The position numbers and the translations under genes were made by a program. Of a stretch of 47,810 bases of DNA, positions 32,619 through 41,941 are shown piece by piece. The first letter of the stretch is position 1. The number at the start of each line of letters is the position of its first letter. Under the pieces are notes generated by a model that worked only from the letters and a program-made list of their open reading frames with translations, was not told the DNA's origin and searched no databases. Source of the DNA: Clostridiales bacterium (GTDB taxonomy: Bacteria > Bacillota > Clostridia > Oscillospirales > Oscillospiraceae). The stretch covers positions 1 through 47,810 of the forward strand of contig JALFLH010000009.1 of NCBI GenBank assembly GCA_022774865.1, in the 5' to 3' direction.

Positions 32619-33914
32619 GTGAGACGGGGCATCAAAATGGCAATTTCCGTTATGCTGCTGTCAGTTCTTCTGTCCGGCTGCGGCCTGCGCACGGTGGGGG
32701 AAATGTACTGCCTGCCCAGACGGTCGGCTGAGTTCCGGGAACTCCAGACGGCCATAGACGCGGTTATGACAGATCTGGAGTATTCCGCGCCCCGCGCCGG
32801 AGAGAACCGGCAGACGGTTCAGGCAGCGGATCTGGACGGAGACGGCGAGAATGAATATCTGCTCTTTGCGAAAAGCAGCGATGAAAAGCCCCTCCGGATT
32901 CTGGTTTTCGGGAAAACGGAAAGCGGATACCGTCTTTTGCAGACCATCGAAAACACCGGTTCCGCTTTTGACCGGGTGGAATACGTCCAGCTCGATGACC
33001 GGGCAGGCGTGGAAGCCGTGATTGGCTGCCAGATCAGCAATCAGGTACGTCGTACCCTGTCCGTATATGGTTTTGAGGAGAACCGGGCGGAGCTGCTGAT
33101 GTCCACCGGATATTCCGGTTTTCTGACGGCGGATCTGGATGGCTGCGGCAGGGGAGAACTGGTGATTCTTTCGCCCGGCGCGGCGGAGTTAGATTCGGCT
33201 TCGGTGGCGCTCTGCTGCTTCACACAGGGAAAAATACAGAAGCTTGGGGAAATCCCCCTGTCAGCGTCCGCAGACTGCGTAAACCGGCTGGCAGTTGGAA
33301 CACTGCAAAGCGGTGAAAGTGCCGTTTTTGCCGAAAGCATTGTTGGACAGACCTTGGTGACGGATGTACTGGCCTACCGGAACGGCGAATTTTTCAGTGT
33401 GCTCCCCGCCGGTGAGATGGGAAGCGGCGCCAGACCCGCCTGTCCGGTGTACGCCGATGACATTGACGGCGACGGCGTGACAGAGATCCCGGCGCCTGTC
33501 CCCGGGCAGAATGCGGATACCACCCGGCAGGTGATCCGCTGGTTTGCCCTGACTGCCGGCGGCAAAGTGGTGGACAAGCTCTTTGCCTTTCATCAGTTGG
33601 ATGAGGGCTGGTACCTTCAGCTAGAAGGCGCGCTGGCATACCGCCTTCGCACTGCGCGGGAAGGGGACTCCACGCTGTTTTCCGTGCAGGATGATCAGCA
33701 GCAGGATGTACCGTTGTTCACGGTTTATGCGCTGACCGGTTCCGAGCGTGAGCGTGACGCCGTGCTGGAAGGGCGTTTTGTGCTGTATCGGGGCGAAAAC
33801 GTGGTATATGCGGCTGCGTTGGAATCGGGAGCCGCTGCTGCCGGTATTACCCGGGAAAAGCTGTGCGACGGTTTTCATTTAAATCATACAGACTGGAATT
33901 TCGGAGAGATCTGA
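32619..33914 (+). CDS. Lipoprotein with FG-GAP/VCBS-like repeats
   Basis: A 431-residue protein. GTG at 32619 with AAGGGAG in front is taken as the start; an open frame to 32583 passes through the promoter. The signal ends in the lipobox LLSGC. The mature part has at least three DxDGDGxxE-type segments (AADLDGDGENEYLLF, ADLDGCGRGELVIL, ADDIDGDGVTEI), resembling the calcium-binding strands of integrin-like FG-GAP propeller repeats. It probably forms a beta-propeller on the outer face of the membrane. It lies 10 bases before a response regulator and histidine kinase, suggesting a link with that sensing system. Confidence 0.75.
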   Translation: MRRGIKMAISVMLLSVLLSGCGLRTVGEMYCLPRRSAEFRELQTAIDAVMTDLEYSAPRAGENRQTVQAADLDGDGENEYLLFAKSSDEKPLRILVFGKTESGYRLLQTIENTGSAFDRVEYVQLDDRAGVEAVIGCQISNQVRRTLSVYGFEENRAELLMSTGYSGFLTADLDGCGRGELVILSPGAAELDSASVALCCFTQGKIQKLGEIPLSASADCVNRLAVGTLQSGESAVFAESIVGQTLVTDVLAYRNGEFFSVLPAGEMGSGARPACPVYADDIDGDGVTEIPAPVPGQNADTTRQVIRWFALTAGGKVVDKLFAFHQLDEGWYLQLEGALAYRLRTAREGDSTLFSVQDDQQQDVPLFTVYALTGSERERDAVLEGRFVLYRGENVVYAAALESGAAAAGITREKLCDGFHLNHTDWNFGEI

Positions 33915-33924
33915 GAGGTAATCT

Positions 33925-34611
33925 ATGAAAAAGGTATTGATACTTGAGGACGAAGTGAACATCCGTTCCTTTGTCGTCATCAATCTGCGGCGGGCCGGCT
34001 ACGATGTGGTGGAGGCCGGCACCGGACAGGAAGCGCTGGATCGGATCGCGGAAAACCCGGATGTGGGCGTGGCCATTCTGGATATCATGGTGCCTGAAAT
34101 TGACGGCTTTGAAGTATGCCGACGCATCCGTGCCACCGATAAGCAGATGGGCATTATTATGCTCACCGCCCGCACACAGGAGATGGACAAGGTCACCGGC
34201 CTGATGACCGGCGCGGACGACTATGTCACGAAGCCATTTTCCCCGGCTGAGCTGACAGCCCGGATCGATGCCCTTTACCGCCGGATCGGCGGCGACAGTA
34301 CGGCCAACTCCGAGCTTTTGACGCAGGGACCCTTTGTGATGAATACCCGTAACCACACGTTGGAAAAAGCGGGGAATCGGGTACGCCTGACTCAGGTGGA
34401 GTATTCCATTATGAAGCTCTTCATGCAGAATCCGGGGCGTGCGCTCTCCCGGGAGGATATTCTCGCCGCCGTGTGGGGCAAGGATTATGACGGAGAGCTG
34501 AAAATTGTGGACGTGAATATCCGCCGTCTGCGAATAAAAATTGAAGATGATACCGCCAATCCGACCTATATTACCACGGTATGGGGGTTCGGCTATAAAT
34601 GGGGCGCATGA
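33925..34611 (+). CDS. OmpR/PhoB-type response regulator
   Basis: A 228-residue regulator. The receiver domain has acidic residues at Glu8-Asp9, the phosphoacceptor Asp53 (AILDIMVPEIDG), Thr81 region LTAR and Lys103 (VTKPF). The C-terminal winged-helix domain (about 130-228) ends with IKIVD-like KIVDVNIRRLRIKIEDD and ITTVWGFGYKW. It activates or represses promoters after phosphorylation by the kinase encoded next, with which it overlaps by 4 bases. Targets are unknown; similarity to PhoP/WalR-like regulators is general only. Confidence 0.93.
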   Translation: MKKVLILEDEVNIRSFVVINLRRAGYDVVEAGTGQEALDRIAENPDVGVAILDIMVPEIDGFEVCRRIRATDKQMGIIMLTARTQEMDKVTGLMTGADDYVTKPFSPAELTARIDALYRRIGGDSTANSELLTQGPFVMNTRNHTLEKAGNRVRLTQVEYSIMKLFMQNPGRALSREDILAAVWGKDYDGELKIVDVNIRRLRIKIEDDTANPTYITTVWGFGYKWGA

Positions 34612-36038
34612 AGCGGTCAAAGCAGACCACGAAAAAGCGGAGCGGCCTGCGCAGGCGCTGGGTTCAGAATACCTTCTGCGTAATTCTGGCGTTGGGCATG
34701 GTGTGCGTGCTGGCCGTGACAGCATCCTTTGCCGCCTACTACTATTCCAATATGGAATCGGATATGCGCTATCGCGCCAAAACCACCACGGATTTTTTCG
34801 CAGATTATCTGGATCAGAACTACAGCGATTTTTATCAGTCCTGTATGACCTATGCCCAAACATTTGAGGATCGAAACCGGATCGAGCTTCAGTTTATCAA
34901 CAGGCAGGGCAGAATTGTGGCCTCGTCCTATGGAAACTGGGCGGGTCTTCCGCCCCAGACGTCAGAGATTCAGGAGGCGATCAACACCCGCAGCATCCGC
35001 AGCTTCGTGGGAAAAGACCCCGCTACCGGAGAACGGATTATTGCCGTATCCAGTCCAATGATCTACAGCAATGGGGAAGTGATCGGCGTTCTGCGCTATG
35101 TGACTGCCACACGGCTGGTCAATCGTCAGATTTTCTATGTGAGTCTCGTCAGTTTTGGCGTGCTTGCGGTGGTTTTGGCCGCAGTGATCTTCAGCGGCGA
35201 CTACTATATCCGTTCCGTGATGAAACCCGTTACGGAGATTACGGAAAAGGCAAAGCGGATTGCCAGCGGCAGTTACGGCGCTCAGATTCAAACCCGGTAT
35301 TCCGATGAAATCGGGGAGCTGGCGGACACCATCAATGATCTGTCCGCCAAAATCAGTCAGAACGAGAAGATGCAGACGGAATTCATTTCCCAGCTTTCCC
35401 ATGAGCTGCGCACCCCGCTGACCGCCATCACCGGCTGGAGTGAGACACTGCTTGCCGATGATACGCTGGATCCCCAGACCCGGCAGGGCATGAAGATTAT
35501 TTCCCGGGAAGCCAAACGACTGACTGAGATGGTTGTGGATTTGCTGGACTTTACCAGAATGCAGGATGGCCGGATGACGCTGAGTGTGGAGCCGACAGAT
35601 ATCCGGTCGGAATTTGAAGAAACAGTTTATATGTATGGTTCCCGCCTGGAACAGGAAGGAATCCGTCTGGAGTATCTGGAAAACGATGATGATATCCCGG
35701 TAATTCCCTGCGATGGAAAGCGTCTGCGGCAGGTTTTTCTGAACATTCTGGATAACGCCGCCAAGCACGGCGGCTCCGGCAAGCGGATTGAGGCTTCGAT
35801 GACCTGCGAAAACGGGCAGGTTGTGGTGCGGATTCGGGATTACGGGCCGGGAATTCCCCCGGATGAAATCCCGTTGGTCAAGAAAAAATTCTATAAAGGC
35901 AGCTCGTCGGTTCGGGGAACCGGCATCGGTCTTGCAGTCAGCGACGAAATTGTTGAGATGCACGGCGGTACGCTGACGCTGGAGAATGCCCCCGGTGGAG
36001 GTACACTGGTCACGGTGCGGCTGCCGGTATCCCAGTGA
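34608..36038 (+). CDS. Sensor histidine kinase
   Basis: A 476-residue membrane kinase. ATG at 34608 (ATGA overlap with the regulator) is favoured; ATG at 34599 is also in frame. Two transmembrane segments (about residues 20-46 and 170-196) enclose an extracytoplasmic sensor domain of about 120 residues. A HAMP domain, a HisKA domain with His265 (QLSHELRTPLTAI) and an HATPase domain follow (N box LNILDNAAKHG, G boxes RDYGPGIP and RGTGIGLAVSDE). The layout resembles PhoR/ResE-type kinases. The signal is unknown; the co-encoded lipoprotein is a candidate input. Confidence 0.93.
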   Translation: MKRSKQTTKKRSGLRRRWVQNTFCVILALGMVCVLAVTASFAAYYYSNMESDMRYRAKTTTDFFADYLDQNYSDFYQSCMTYAQTFEDRNRIELQFINRQGRIVASSYGNWAGLPPQTSEIQEAINTRSIRSFVGKDPATGERIIAVSSPMIYSNGEVIGVLRYVTATRLVNRQIFYVSLVSFGVLAVVLAAVIFSGDYYIRSVMKPVTEITEKAKRIASGSYGAQIQTRYSDEIGELADTINDLSAKISQNEKMQTEFISQLSHELRTPLTAITGWSETLLADDTLDPQTRQGMKIISREAKRLTEMVVDLLDFTRMQDGRMTLSVEPTDIRSEFEETVYMYGSRLEQEGIRLEYLENDDDIPVIPCDGKRLRQVFLNILDNAAKHGGSGKRIEASMTCENGQVVVRIRDYGPGIPPDEIPLVKKKFYKGSSSVRGTGIGLAVSDEIVEMHGGTLTLENAPGGGTLVTVRLPVSQ

Positions 36039-36051
36039 GGAAGGATCTTGT

Positions 36052-37059
36052 ATGTCAAAGAAAGAAGCAGTTTGCTGCAATGAAAAATTCAAAACCTCCA
36101 TCGGCGGACAGGCTCTGATTGAGGGAATCATGATGCGCGGGCCGGAAAAGGACGCGGTGGTTGTCCGGGGAAAGGACGGCCTGACCGTGGAGGTTCAGCC
36201 CAGAAAAAAGCACCGCCCCGGTTCTTTTCCGACATGGCCACTGATTCGGGGTGTGGTCAATTTCTTTGATTCGCAGGTGGTTGGCGTCAAGGCGCTGATG
36301 CACGCGGCGGATCTGGCGCCGGAGGAATACGCTGAGGATGAGAAGCCCTCCAAGCTGGATCTCTGGCTGGAAAACAAGCTTGGCAACGAGAAATTCCAAC
36401 AATTTGTCATCGGTTTCGCGGTGTTTCTGGGATTGGCCATGTCCATTGGTCTGTTCTTTTTGCTGCCCATGGTTGTCAGCAGCTTCTTTGACGGAATCAT
36501 TCAAAGCAACGTGGTGCTGATGCTTCTGGAAGGTGTCATCCGGATGGCGATTTTCCTGCTGTATATGTATCTGATTTCCAAGATGAGCGAGATGCGGCGG
36601 GTTTTTTCCTATCACGGTGCTGAGCACAAAACCATTCGCTGCTATGAAGCGGGTTTGCCGTTGACTGTTGAAAATGTCCGTAAGCAGACCCGGCTGCACC
36701 CCCGATGCGGCACCAGCTTCCTGCTGGTGGTGATGGTCATTTCCATTCTGGTCTATTCCGTGGCTTCCTCGGCTCTGCTTGCTCTGGTGCCTGCGCTGGC
36801 GGCTATGCGCAGCAGCTTCCTGTACAGGTTGATCATGATTGTGTTCAAGCTGCTGCTGCTGCCGCTGATTGTGGCGATCACCTATGAGATCAACCGCTGG
36901 GCAGGCCGTCACGACAATGCGTTTACCAGAATCCTGACATTTCCGGGTATGTGGCTTCAGAATTTTACCACCAATGAACCGGACGACAGTATGATCGAAG
37001 TCGGTATCGCCGCCCTGCAGGCCGTCCTGCCGGAGGAGGAGGGAACCGACCGGTGGTAA
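36052..37059 (+). CDS. DUF1385 membrane protein (YqhQ-like)
   Basis: A 335-residue multi-pass protein of the DUF1385 family. SIGGQALIEGIMMRGP at the start and RVFSYHGAEHKTIRCYEAG in the middle are the family marks, followed by RLHPRCGTSFLLVV and EINRWAGRH. There are about four hydrophobic segments (residues ~115-140, 145-175, 215-245, 260-285). The His/Glu/Cys-rich conserved positions suggest metal binding or enzymatic activity; no function is established. In Firmicutes it is often directly upstream of prmC, as here (7-base overlap). ATG at 36052 follows GAGGAAGGA. Confidence 0.9.
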   Translation: MSKKEAVCCNEKFKTSIGGQALIEGIMMRGPEKDAVVVRGKDGLTVEVQPRKKHRPGSFPTWPLIRGVVNFFDSQVVGVKALMHAADLAPEEYAEDEKPSKLDLWLENKLGNEKFQQFVIGFAVFLGLAMSIGLFFLLPMVVSSFFDGIIQSNVVLMLLEGVIRMAIFLLYMYLISKMSEMRRVFSYHGAEHKTIRCYEAGLPLTVENVRKQTRLHPRCGTSFLLVVMVISILVYSVASSALLALVPALAAMRSSFLYRLIMIVFKLLLLPLIVAITYEINRWAGRHDNAFTRILTFPGMWLQNFTTNEPDDSMIEVGIAALQAVLPEEEGTDRW

Positions 37060-37928
37060 AGAAGTATTCCGAGTTGTACCTCTCCTGCAGGCGGGCGCTG
37101 ATGGCCACAGAGGATGGGGAAACGGCGGGGCTGATGGCGCGGAATCTGCTCTCCTTTTACACAGGAAAAACGCAGGAATCTCTGCTGAGCAATCTGGATC
37201 TCTACGCGGGTGACGATGTCTGCGCCAGCATGGAAGCGGCCACCAACCGGCTGCTGAAAGGGGAACCTCTGCCCTATATTCTGGGCGAGTGGGAATTCTA
37301 CGGGCTGACCCTGTACGTCAATAAAAATGTGCTGATTCCCCGGGATGATACCTGCGCGGTGGTTTCACTTGCCATCAATCAGGCGATCTTTTTACCTTCT
37401 GATCCCCGGGTTCTGGATCTGTGCACCGGCTCCGGCTGCATCGGTCTGGCGCTGGCTACCCGGATCAAGGATGCGCGGGTCACACTGGCGGATATCTCCA
37501 AGGACGCGCTGGCCGTGGCAAAAAAGAACATGATGGCGCACCGGCTTTCCGGACGGGTGTCCTGCGTTCAGGCGGATGCCCTCGGTTCCGCTCCGGCGTT
37601 TCTGGGTAAATTTGATATGATTGTGTCCAATCCGCCCTATGTCACCGGCCCGGAAATGGCTGAGCTGCCCGACAGCGTCAAAAACTTCGAGCCCCATATT
37701 GCGCTCTATGGCGGACGGGATGGACTGGATTTCTATCGATCCATCGCGAAAAACTATGCCGCAGCGCTGAAACCGGGCGGCTATCTGTGCCTTGAATTCG
37801 GCATGGGGCAGGGAGACGATGTCTGCCGGATTCTGGAGGACAATGGGTATACCATTTTGGAACGCGCCAAAGATTTTAACGAGAGAGAACGTGCCGTGCT
37901 GGCGCAGTACGGCAGGAAGGAAGATTGA
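37053..37928 (+). CDS. prmC: Peptide chain release factor N5-glutamine methyltransferase
   Basis: A 291-residue SAM-dependent methyltransferase starting at GTG 37053. The SAM-binding motif is [15 protein letters not shown], and the catalytic NPPY motif begins at Asn193 ([13 protein letters not shown]). The helical N-terminal domain has the usual [19 protein letters not shown] and VLIPRDDT stretches. It methylates the GGQ glutamine of release factors. The prfA gene is not adjacent in this window. The last base of its stop is followed after 2 bases by recA. Confidence 0.94.
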   Translation: MVKKYSELYLSCRRALMATEDGETAGLMARNLLSFYTGKTQESLLSNLDLYAGDDVCASMEAATNRLLKGEPLPYILGEWEFYGLTLYVNKNVLIPRDDTCAVVSLAINQAIFLPSDPRVLDLCTGSGCIGLALATRIKDARVTLADISKDALAVAKKNMMAHRLSGRVSCVQADALGSAPAFLGKFDMIVSNPPYVTGPEMAELPDSVKNFEPHIALYGGRDGLDFYRSIAKNYAAALKPGGYLCLEFGMGQGDDVCRILEDNGYTILERAKDFNERERAVLAQYGRKED

Positions 37929-37930
37929 TT

Positions 37931-39037
37931 ATGGCTACGAAAAAGACCACGTACGAAGCACCCACTCCCGCCTCCGACAAGAAAAAGGCATTGGCAACCG
38001 CTCTGAGTCAAATCGACAAGAACTTTGGCAAGGGAACCGTCATGCGTTTAGGCGACCGCCCGGAGATGAATGTGGAAGCGATTCCCACCGGCTCTCTGGC
38101 GCTGGACGCGGCGCTGGGTATCGGCGGCGTGCCCAAAGGAAGAATCATTGAGATTTACGGCCCGGAATCCTCCGGCAAGACCACGTTGGCGCTGCACATT
38201 CTGGCTGAAGCCCAGAAGCGGGGCGGCGAGGTTGCCTTTGTGGACGCGGAGCACGCGCTGGATCCCGTGTATGCCGCTGCGCTGGGCGTGGACACGGATA
38301 ATCTCCTGGTTTCCCAGCCGGATACCGGCGAGCAGGCGTTGGAAATTACTGACGCGCTGGTTCGCAGCGGCGCAATTGACGCGGTTGTGGTGGATTCCGT
38401 TGCCGCGCTGGTGCCCAAGCAGGAAATTGAGGGCGAAATGGGCGACACGTTCGTGGGTTTGCAGGCCCGGCTGATGAGCCAGGCGCTGCGGAAACTGGCT
38501 GGCACCATTTCCAAAACCAATTGTGTGGTTATTTTCATCAACCAGCTTCGTATGAAGATCGGCGTGATGTACGGCAATCCCGAAACCACCACCGGCGGAA
38601 ACGCCCTGAAGTTCTATGCCTCCGTCCGGTTGGATGTGCGCCGGGTGGAAGCGATTAAAGAGGGCGGAAACGTCGTCGGCAATAAAACCCGGGTCAAGGT
38701 GGTCAAGAACAAAGTTGCGCCTCCCTTCAAGGAAGCCTATTTCGATATTCTCTACGGAAAGGGCATCAGCAAATGGGGCGAACTGGTGGATCTGGCTGTT
38801 CAGATGGATATTATTCAGAAGAGCGGAAGCTGGTTTTCCATGGGCGACGAGCGGATCGGGCAGGGTGCCAACTCGGTGAAGGAATATTTGATGAATCATC
38901 CGGAGATCGCCGAGAAGGTGGAGGCGCAGGTGCGTGAAAACCTGATGAACAGAACCTCGGCCGCACCCGCTGCGCCGGCAAAAGCTGCCGAACAGGGGGT
39001 AGCGGTTAGCGCCGACGACTTCGACGATGAGGATTGA
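37931..39037 (+). CDS. recA: Recombinase A
   Basis: A 368-residue RecA. Walker A is GPESSGKT (residues 77-84). The Walker B region [33 protein letters not shown] (L2, in two pieces) and [10 protein letters not shown] are standard. The C-terminus is acidic after an Ala/Pro-rich linker, as is usual. ATG at 37931 is preferred to TTG at 37925. No clear LexA/SOS operator was recognised just upstream, because recA is embedded behind prmC with 2 bases between. recX follows with an 11-base overlap. Confidence 0.98.
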   Translation: MATKKTTYEAPTPASDKKKALATALSQIDKNFGKGTVMRLGDRPEMNVEAIPTGSLALDAALGIGGVPKGRIIEIYGPESSGKTTLALHILAEAQKRGGEVAFVDAEHALDPVYAAALGVDTDNLLVSQPDTGEQALEITDALVRSGAIDAVVVDSVAALVPKQEIEGEMGDTFVGLQARLMSQALRKLAGTISKTNCVVIFINQLRMKIGVMYGNPETTTGGNALKFYASVRLDVRRVEAIKEGGNVVGNKTRVKVVKNKVAPPFKEAYFDILYGKGISKWGELVDLAVQMDIIQKSGSWFSMGDERIGQGANSVKEYLMNHPEIAEKVEAQVRENLMNRTSAAPAAPAKAAEQGVAVSADDFDDED

Positions 39038-39647
39038 GCTGTTAAGAACCGCCCCTGATCGGGCTGGACGGTACTATGTGAAATTCGAGGATGATAGTTC
39101 CATGCGCCTGTACCGTCAGACGGTGGAGGATTTTGGCCTGTATACCGGCAAAGAGTTAAGTGATCGGGAGATGGACGCCCTGCGTGATGCCGCGGGCAGA
39201 ATGTCCGCCAAAATGCGCGCCGTGCGGATTGTGTCCGCGTCCAGTGTCTCCAAACGGGATCTGGAACAGCGGCTGGTGCAGAAAGGGGAGAATCCTGCCC
39301 AGGCCAGGGAAGCGGTGCAGTGGATGAGCGATCTGGAACTGCTGGATGACCGAAAGGTTGCCGAGCAGGTGGTTGCCCGCTGCATCGCAAAGGGCTATGG
39401 AGCCGCGCGTGCCAAACAGGCCCTCTATGAGAAAAAAGTGCCCAAGCAGTATTGGGAAGAAGCGCTGGCGGACTACCCCGATCAGCAGGATCAGATACAG
39501 GAATTCCTGCGGGCACGGCTTGGAAACGAGTACGGCGAGCGGGATGTGAAGCGGGCGGTGGATGCCCTGCTGCGCCGGGGACACAGCTATCAGCAGATCC
39601 GGCAGGCGCTGAAGCAACTGGATACAGAAGAATTCCTGGAGGAATGA
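39027..39647 (+). CDS. recX: Regulatory protein RecX
   Basis: A 206-residue RecX, which caps and limits RecA filaments. The three-helix repeat pattern is visible: [44 protein letters not shown] (shown here as one conserved block read in two parts), [11 protein letters not shown] and a last [13 protein letters not shown]. It starts inside the recA end (11-base overlap), the classic recA-recX arrangement. The N-terminal ~60 residues form the longer extension seen in Gram-positive members. Confidence 0.92.
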   Translation: MRIELLRTAPDRAGRYYVKFEDDSSMRLYRQTVEDFGLYTGKELSDREMDALRDAAGRMSAKMRAVRIVSASSVSKRDLEQRLVQKGENPAQAREAVQWMSDLELLDDRKVAEQVVARCIAKGYGAARAKQALYEKKVPKQYWEEALADYPDQQDQIQEFLRARLGNEYGERDVKRAVDALLRRGHSYQQIRQALKQLDTEEFLEE

Positions 39648-39653
39648 CAACAT

Positions 39654-40991
39654 ATGGCAAATATTGGATTTATCTCCCTGGGCTGTGCCAAAAACCAGGT
39701 GGATTGCGAGCGGATGATGTACCGTGTACAGGAGGCCGGCCACACGGTCTGTCCCGATGTGGACGGGTGCGACGTAGTGGTGATCAACACCTGCGGCTTT
39801 ATTGATTCCGCCAAGTCCGAGGCAATCGACTATATTCTTTCCACAGCTGCCCTGAAAGCCGAGGGTCGGGTGGGTAAAATACTGGTCACCGGCTGCCTGT
39901 CCCAGCGGTATCAGGACGAAATCATGAAAGAGATGCCCGAAGTGGACGGCGTTCTGGGAACCGGCAGCTACACGGAAATCGTACCTGCCATTGAAGCGCT
40001 GTTGGAGGACAAGCAGGTCGCGGATTTTGGCTCCATCGACGTGCCGGAGCAGGAGACGGGCCGTGTTGTCACGACTCCGGAGCACTACGCCTTCATCAAA
40101 ATCGCGGAAGGCTGTGACAACCACTGCGCCTACTGCGTGATACCCTCTCTGCGGGGCAAGTACCGCAGCCGTCAGATGGACGATGTCCTGTATGAAGCGC
40201 GGATGCTGGCGGATTCCGGCGTGAAAGAGTTGATTGTGGTGGCGCAGGATACCAGCCGTTACGGTACCGATCTGCCGGGTCACAAGCGGCTGCTGCCGGA
40301 ACTGCTGCGGCAGCTTTGCCGAATTGAAGGACTGCACTGGATTCGGGTTCACTATGTCTATCCCGATGAGATTGACGATGAACTTATCGATGTGATGGCC
40401 TCTGAGCCGAAGATCGTCAAGTATCTGGATATTCCCATCCAGCACTGTAACGACAGAATTCTCAAGCTGATGAACCGCCGGGGAGACGGGGAATTCCTCA
40501 AGGCGCTGTTTGCCCGGCTGCGCAACCGAATTCCGGGACTTGTGATCCGTACCAGCCTGATCACCGGCCTGCCCGGCGAGGGAGAGGCGGAATTCGAGGA
40601 GCTGTGCAAGTTCCTGAAGGAACAGCGGCTGGAGCGGGTGGGTGCCTTTGCCTTCTCGCCGGAGGAGGGAACCCCTGCCGCCGCAATGGACTATCCCGAT
40701 TCTGAGATTGCCCAGAAGCGGGCGGAGATTGTGGAAATGATCCAGTCGGAGATCATGGATGCCTATAATTCCGCCATGATCGGAAAATCGATGGAGGTTT
40801 TGGTGGACGGCTACGACGAAGAAGCGGAGCAGTATTTCGGCAGAACCTATGCCGATTCGCCTGATATTGACGGCCGGGTCTGGCTGGCCTGTGACGAGCC
40901 TCTGCGGGAGGGCGATTTCGTGTTGGCGCAGATCGACGGCTGCGTGGATGGCGATTTGTCAGGCTATGTTCTGGAGGTTGAGGAAGTATGA
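39654..40991 (+). CDS. rimO: Ribosomal protein S12 methylthiotransferase RimO
   Basis: A 445-residue radical SAM enzyme with three domains. The N-terminal MTTase domain has conserved cysteines (SLGCAKNQVDCE, INTCGFID, VTGCLSQRY) that bind the auxiliary 4Fe-4S cluster. The radical SAM cluster motif is CDNHCAYC (cysteines 154, 158 and 161). A TRAM domain is at the C-terminus. GCAKNxVD(C/S)E and LRGKYRSR point to RimO rather than MiaB. It adds a methylthio group to an aspartate of S12. It ends in an ATGA overlap with pgsA, a frequent rimO-pgsA pair. Confidence 0.95.
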   Translation: MANIGFISLGCAKNQVDCERMMYRVQEAGHTVCPDVDGCDVVVINTCGFIDSAKSEAIDYILSTAALKAEGRVGKILVTGCLSQRYQDEIMKEMPEVDGVLGTGSYTEIVPAIEALLEDKQVADFGSIDVPEQETGRVVTTPEHYAFIKIAEGCDNHCAYCVIPSLRGKYRSRQMDDVLYEARMLADSGVKELIVVAQDTSRYGTDLPGHKRLLPELLRQLCRIEGLHWIRVHYVYPDEIDDELIDVMASEPKIVKYLDIPIQHCNDRILKLMNRRGDGEFLKALFARLRNRIPGLVIRTSLITGLPGEGEAEFEELCKFLKEQRLERVGAFAFSPEEGTPAAAMDYPDSEIAQKRAEIVEMIQSEIMDAYNSAMIGKSMEVLVDGYDEEAEQYFGRTYADSPDIDGRVWLACDEPLREGDFVLAQIDGCVDGDLSGYVLEVEEV

Positions 40992-41518
40992 CGACTGCAA
41001 CAAAAATTACATTGGCCCGGGTGGCCATGATTCCGATATACCTGGTTTTGATGTATCTCAGTGGCGGACAGCCGGGACTTTGGATGTGGCTGGCGCTGGC
41101 TCTGTTCATGGTAGCCAGCCTGACGGATTTTGTGGATGGCTACATCGCCCGGCATTACAACCAGGTCAGCGATTTCGGCAAATTCCTCGATCCGCTGGCG
41201 GATAAGCTGCTGACCATCGCGGCCATGTGTATGTTTTGCCAGTGGGGCGGCTTCCCGGCTTGGGCGCTGATGATCGTGCTGACCCGGGAATTTGCTGTGA
41301 CAGGTCTGCGGCTGGTGGCCGCGCCCAAGGGCAATGTGATTGCCGCCGGGTGGAGCGGGAAGGTCAAAACTGCCAGCACCATGATCGGCCTGTGCGTGAT
41401 GATGGTGTTTCCCCATGTCGCCGTTATCCGCTGGATTGTGATTGCCGTAATTGTCATTACCACTGTTTATTCCGGTATTGAATACTTCGTAAAGAACTGG
41501 AATTGCCTTTGGAACTGA
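40988..41518 (+). CDS. pgsA: CDP-diacylglycerol-glycerol-3-phosphate 3-phosphatidyltransferase
   Basis: A 176-residue integral membrane enzyme for phosphatidylglycerol synthesis. The CDP-alcohol transferase motif is complete: D in TDFVDGYIARHYNQ, then DFGKFLDPLADK, matching DGxxAR(8)GxxxDxxxD. About five transmembrane segments are predicted. It overlaps rimO by 4 bases and ends the long operon before a strong terminator. Many Firmicutes have recA close downstream of pgsA; here recA lies upstream. Confidence 0.93.
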   Translation: MTTATKITLARVAMIPIYLVLMYLSGGQPGLWMWLALALFMVASLTDFVDGYIARHYNQVSDFGKFLDPLADKLLTIAAMCMFCQWGGFPAWALMIVLTREFAVTGLRLVAAPKGNVIAAGWSGKVKTASTMIGLCVMMVFPHVAVIRWIVIAVIVITTVYSGIEYFVKNWNCLWN

Positions 41519-41589
41519 AAATCCGCTTCACAATGATAAGAAACGAATTACTTGTCACCTGGTAGCTGACGGTATTTGGGAGCATACGG

Positions 41590-41637
41590 ATACTCCCGTC
41601 TGATTTCCAAGAGAAAATCAGACGGGAGTATTGTTTT
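41590..41637 (+). terminator. Strong terminator of the pgsA operon
   Basis: A perfect 17-pair stem (41590-41606 with 41615-41631, arms beginning ATACTCCCGTCTGA) and an 8-base loop, followed by TGTTTT. Confidence 0.9.
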
Positions 41638-41876
41638 AAGCGTGCTTACATTCTTTTTATAGAAATAACCCGTTTGACGCCCTGCGGGCAACCAGGCTAC
41701 CGTGGAAGCTGTGAATGAACTCAAAAAAGCATTCAAACATTGCCGGAGCATGAACTTTCGGAACAGGGGGGATTACCCATACAAGTTGAAAAACAGTGTG
41801 ACCCAATCGGACACACCGTCTTCTGAGGCAAAATTGTAACTTGTCTGGGTACAGACATCGTCTGGCAGGTTTTTGC
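41638..41876. other. Gene-poor stretch, no supported gene
   Basis: About 240 bases between the pgsA terminator and the DUF4317 promoter. A start-less open frame of roughly 50 codons on the plus strand (from about 41675 to the TAA near 41840) encodes a plausible helical stretch (ATVEAVNELKKAFKHC). It has no start codon with a ribosome site and no recognised relative. It could be the tail of a decayed gene. Nothing else was found. Confidence 0.4.
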
Positions 41877-41905
41877 TGGATTTTTCGGTATGTATGTGCT
41901 ATAAT
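41877..41905 (+). promoter_or_regulatory. Promoter of the DUF4317 gene
   Basis: -10 TATAAT (41900-41905) preceded by TGC (extended -10), with a weak -35 TGGATT (41877-41882) at 17 bases. Confidence 0.6.
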
Positions 41906-41941
41906 ACCCGGGCAAACTTTTCGATAAGCGAGGACAAGTCT

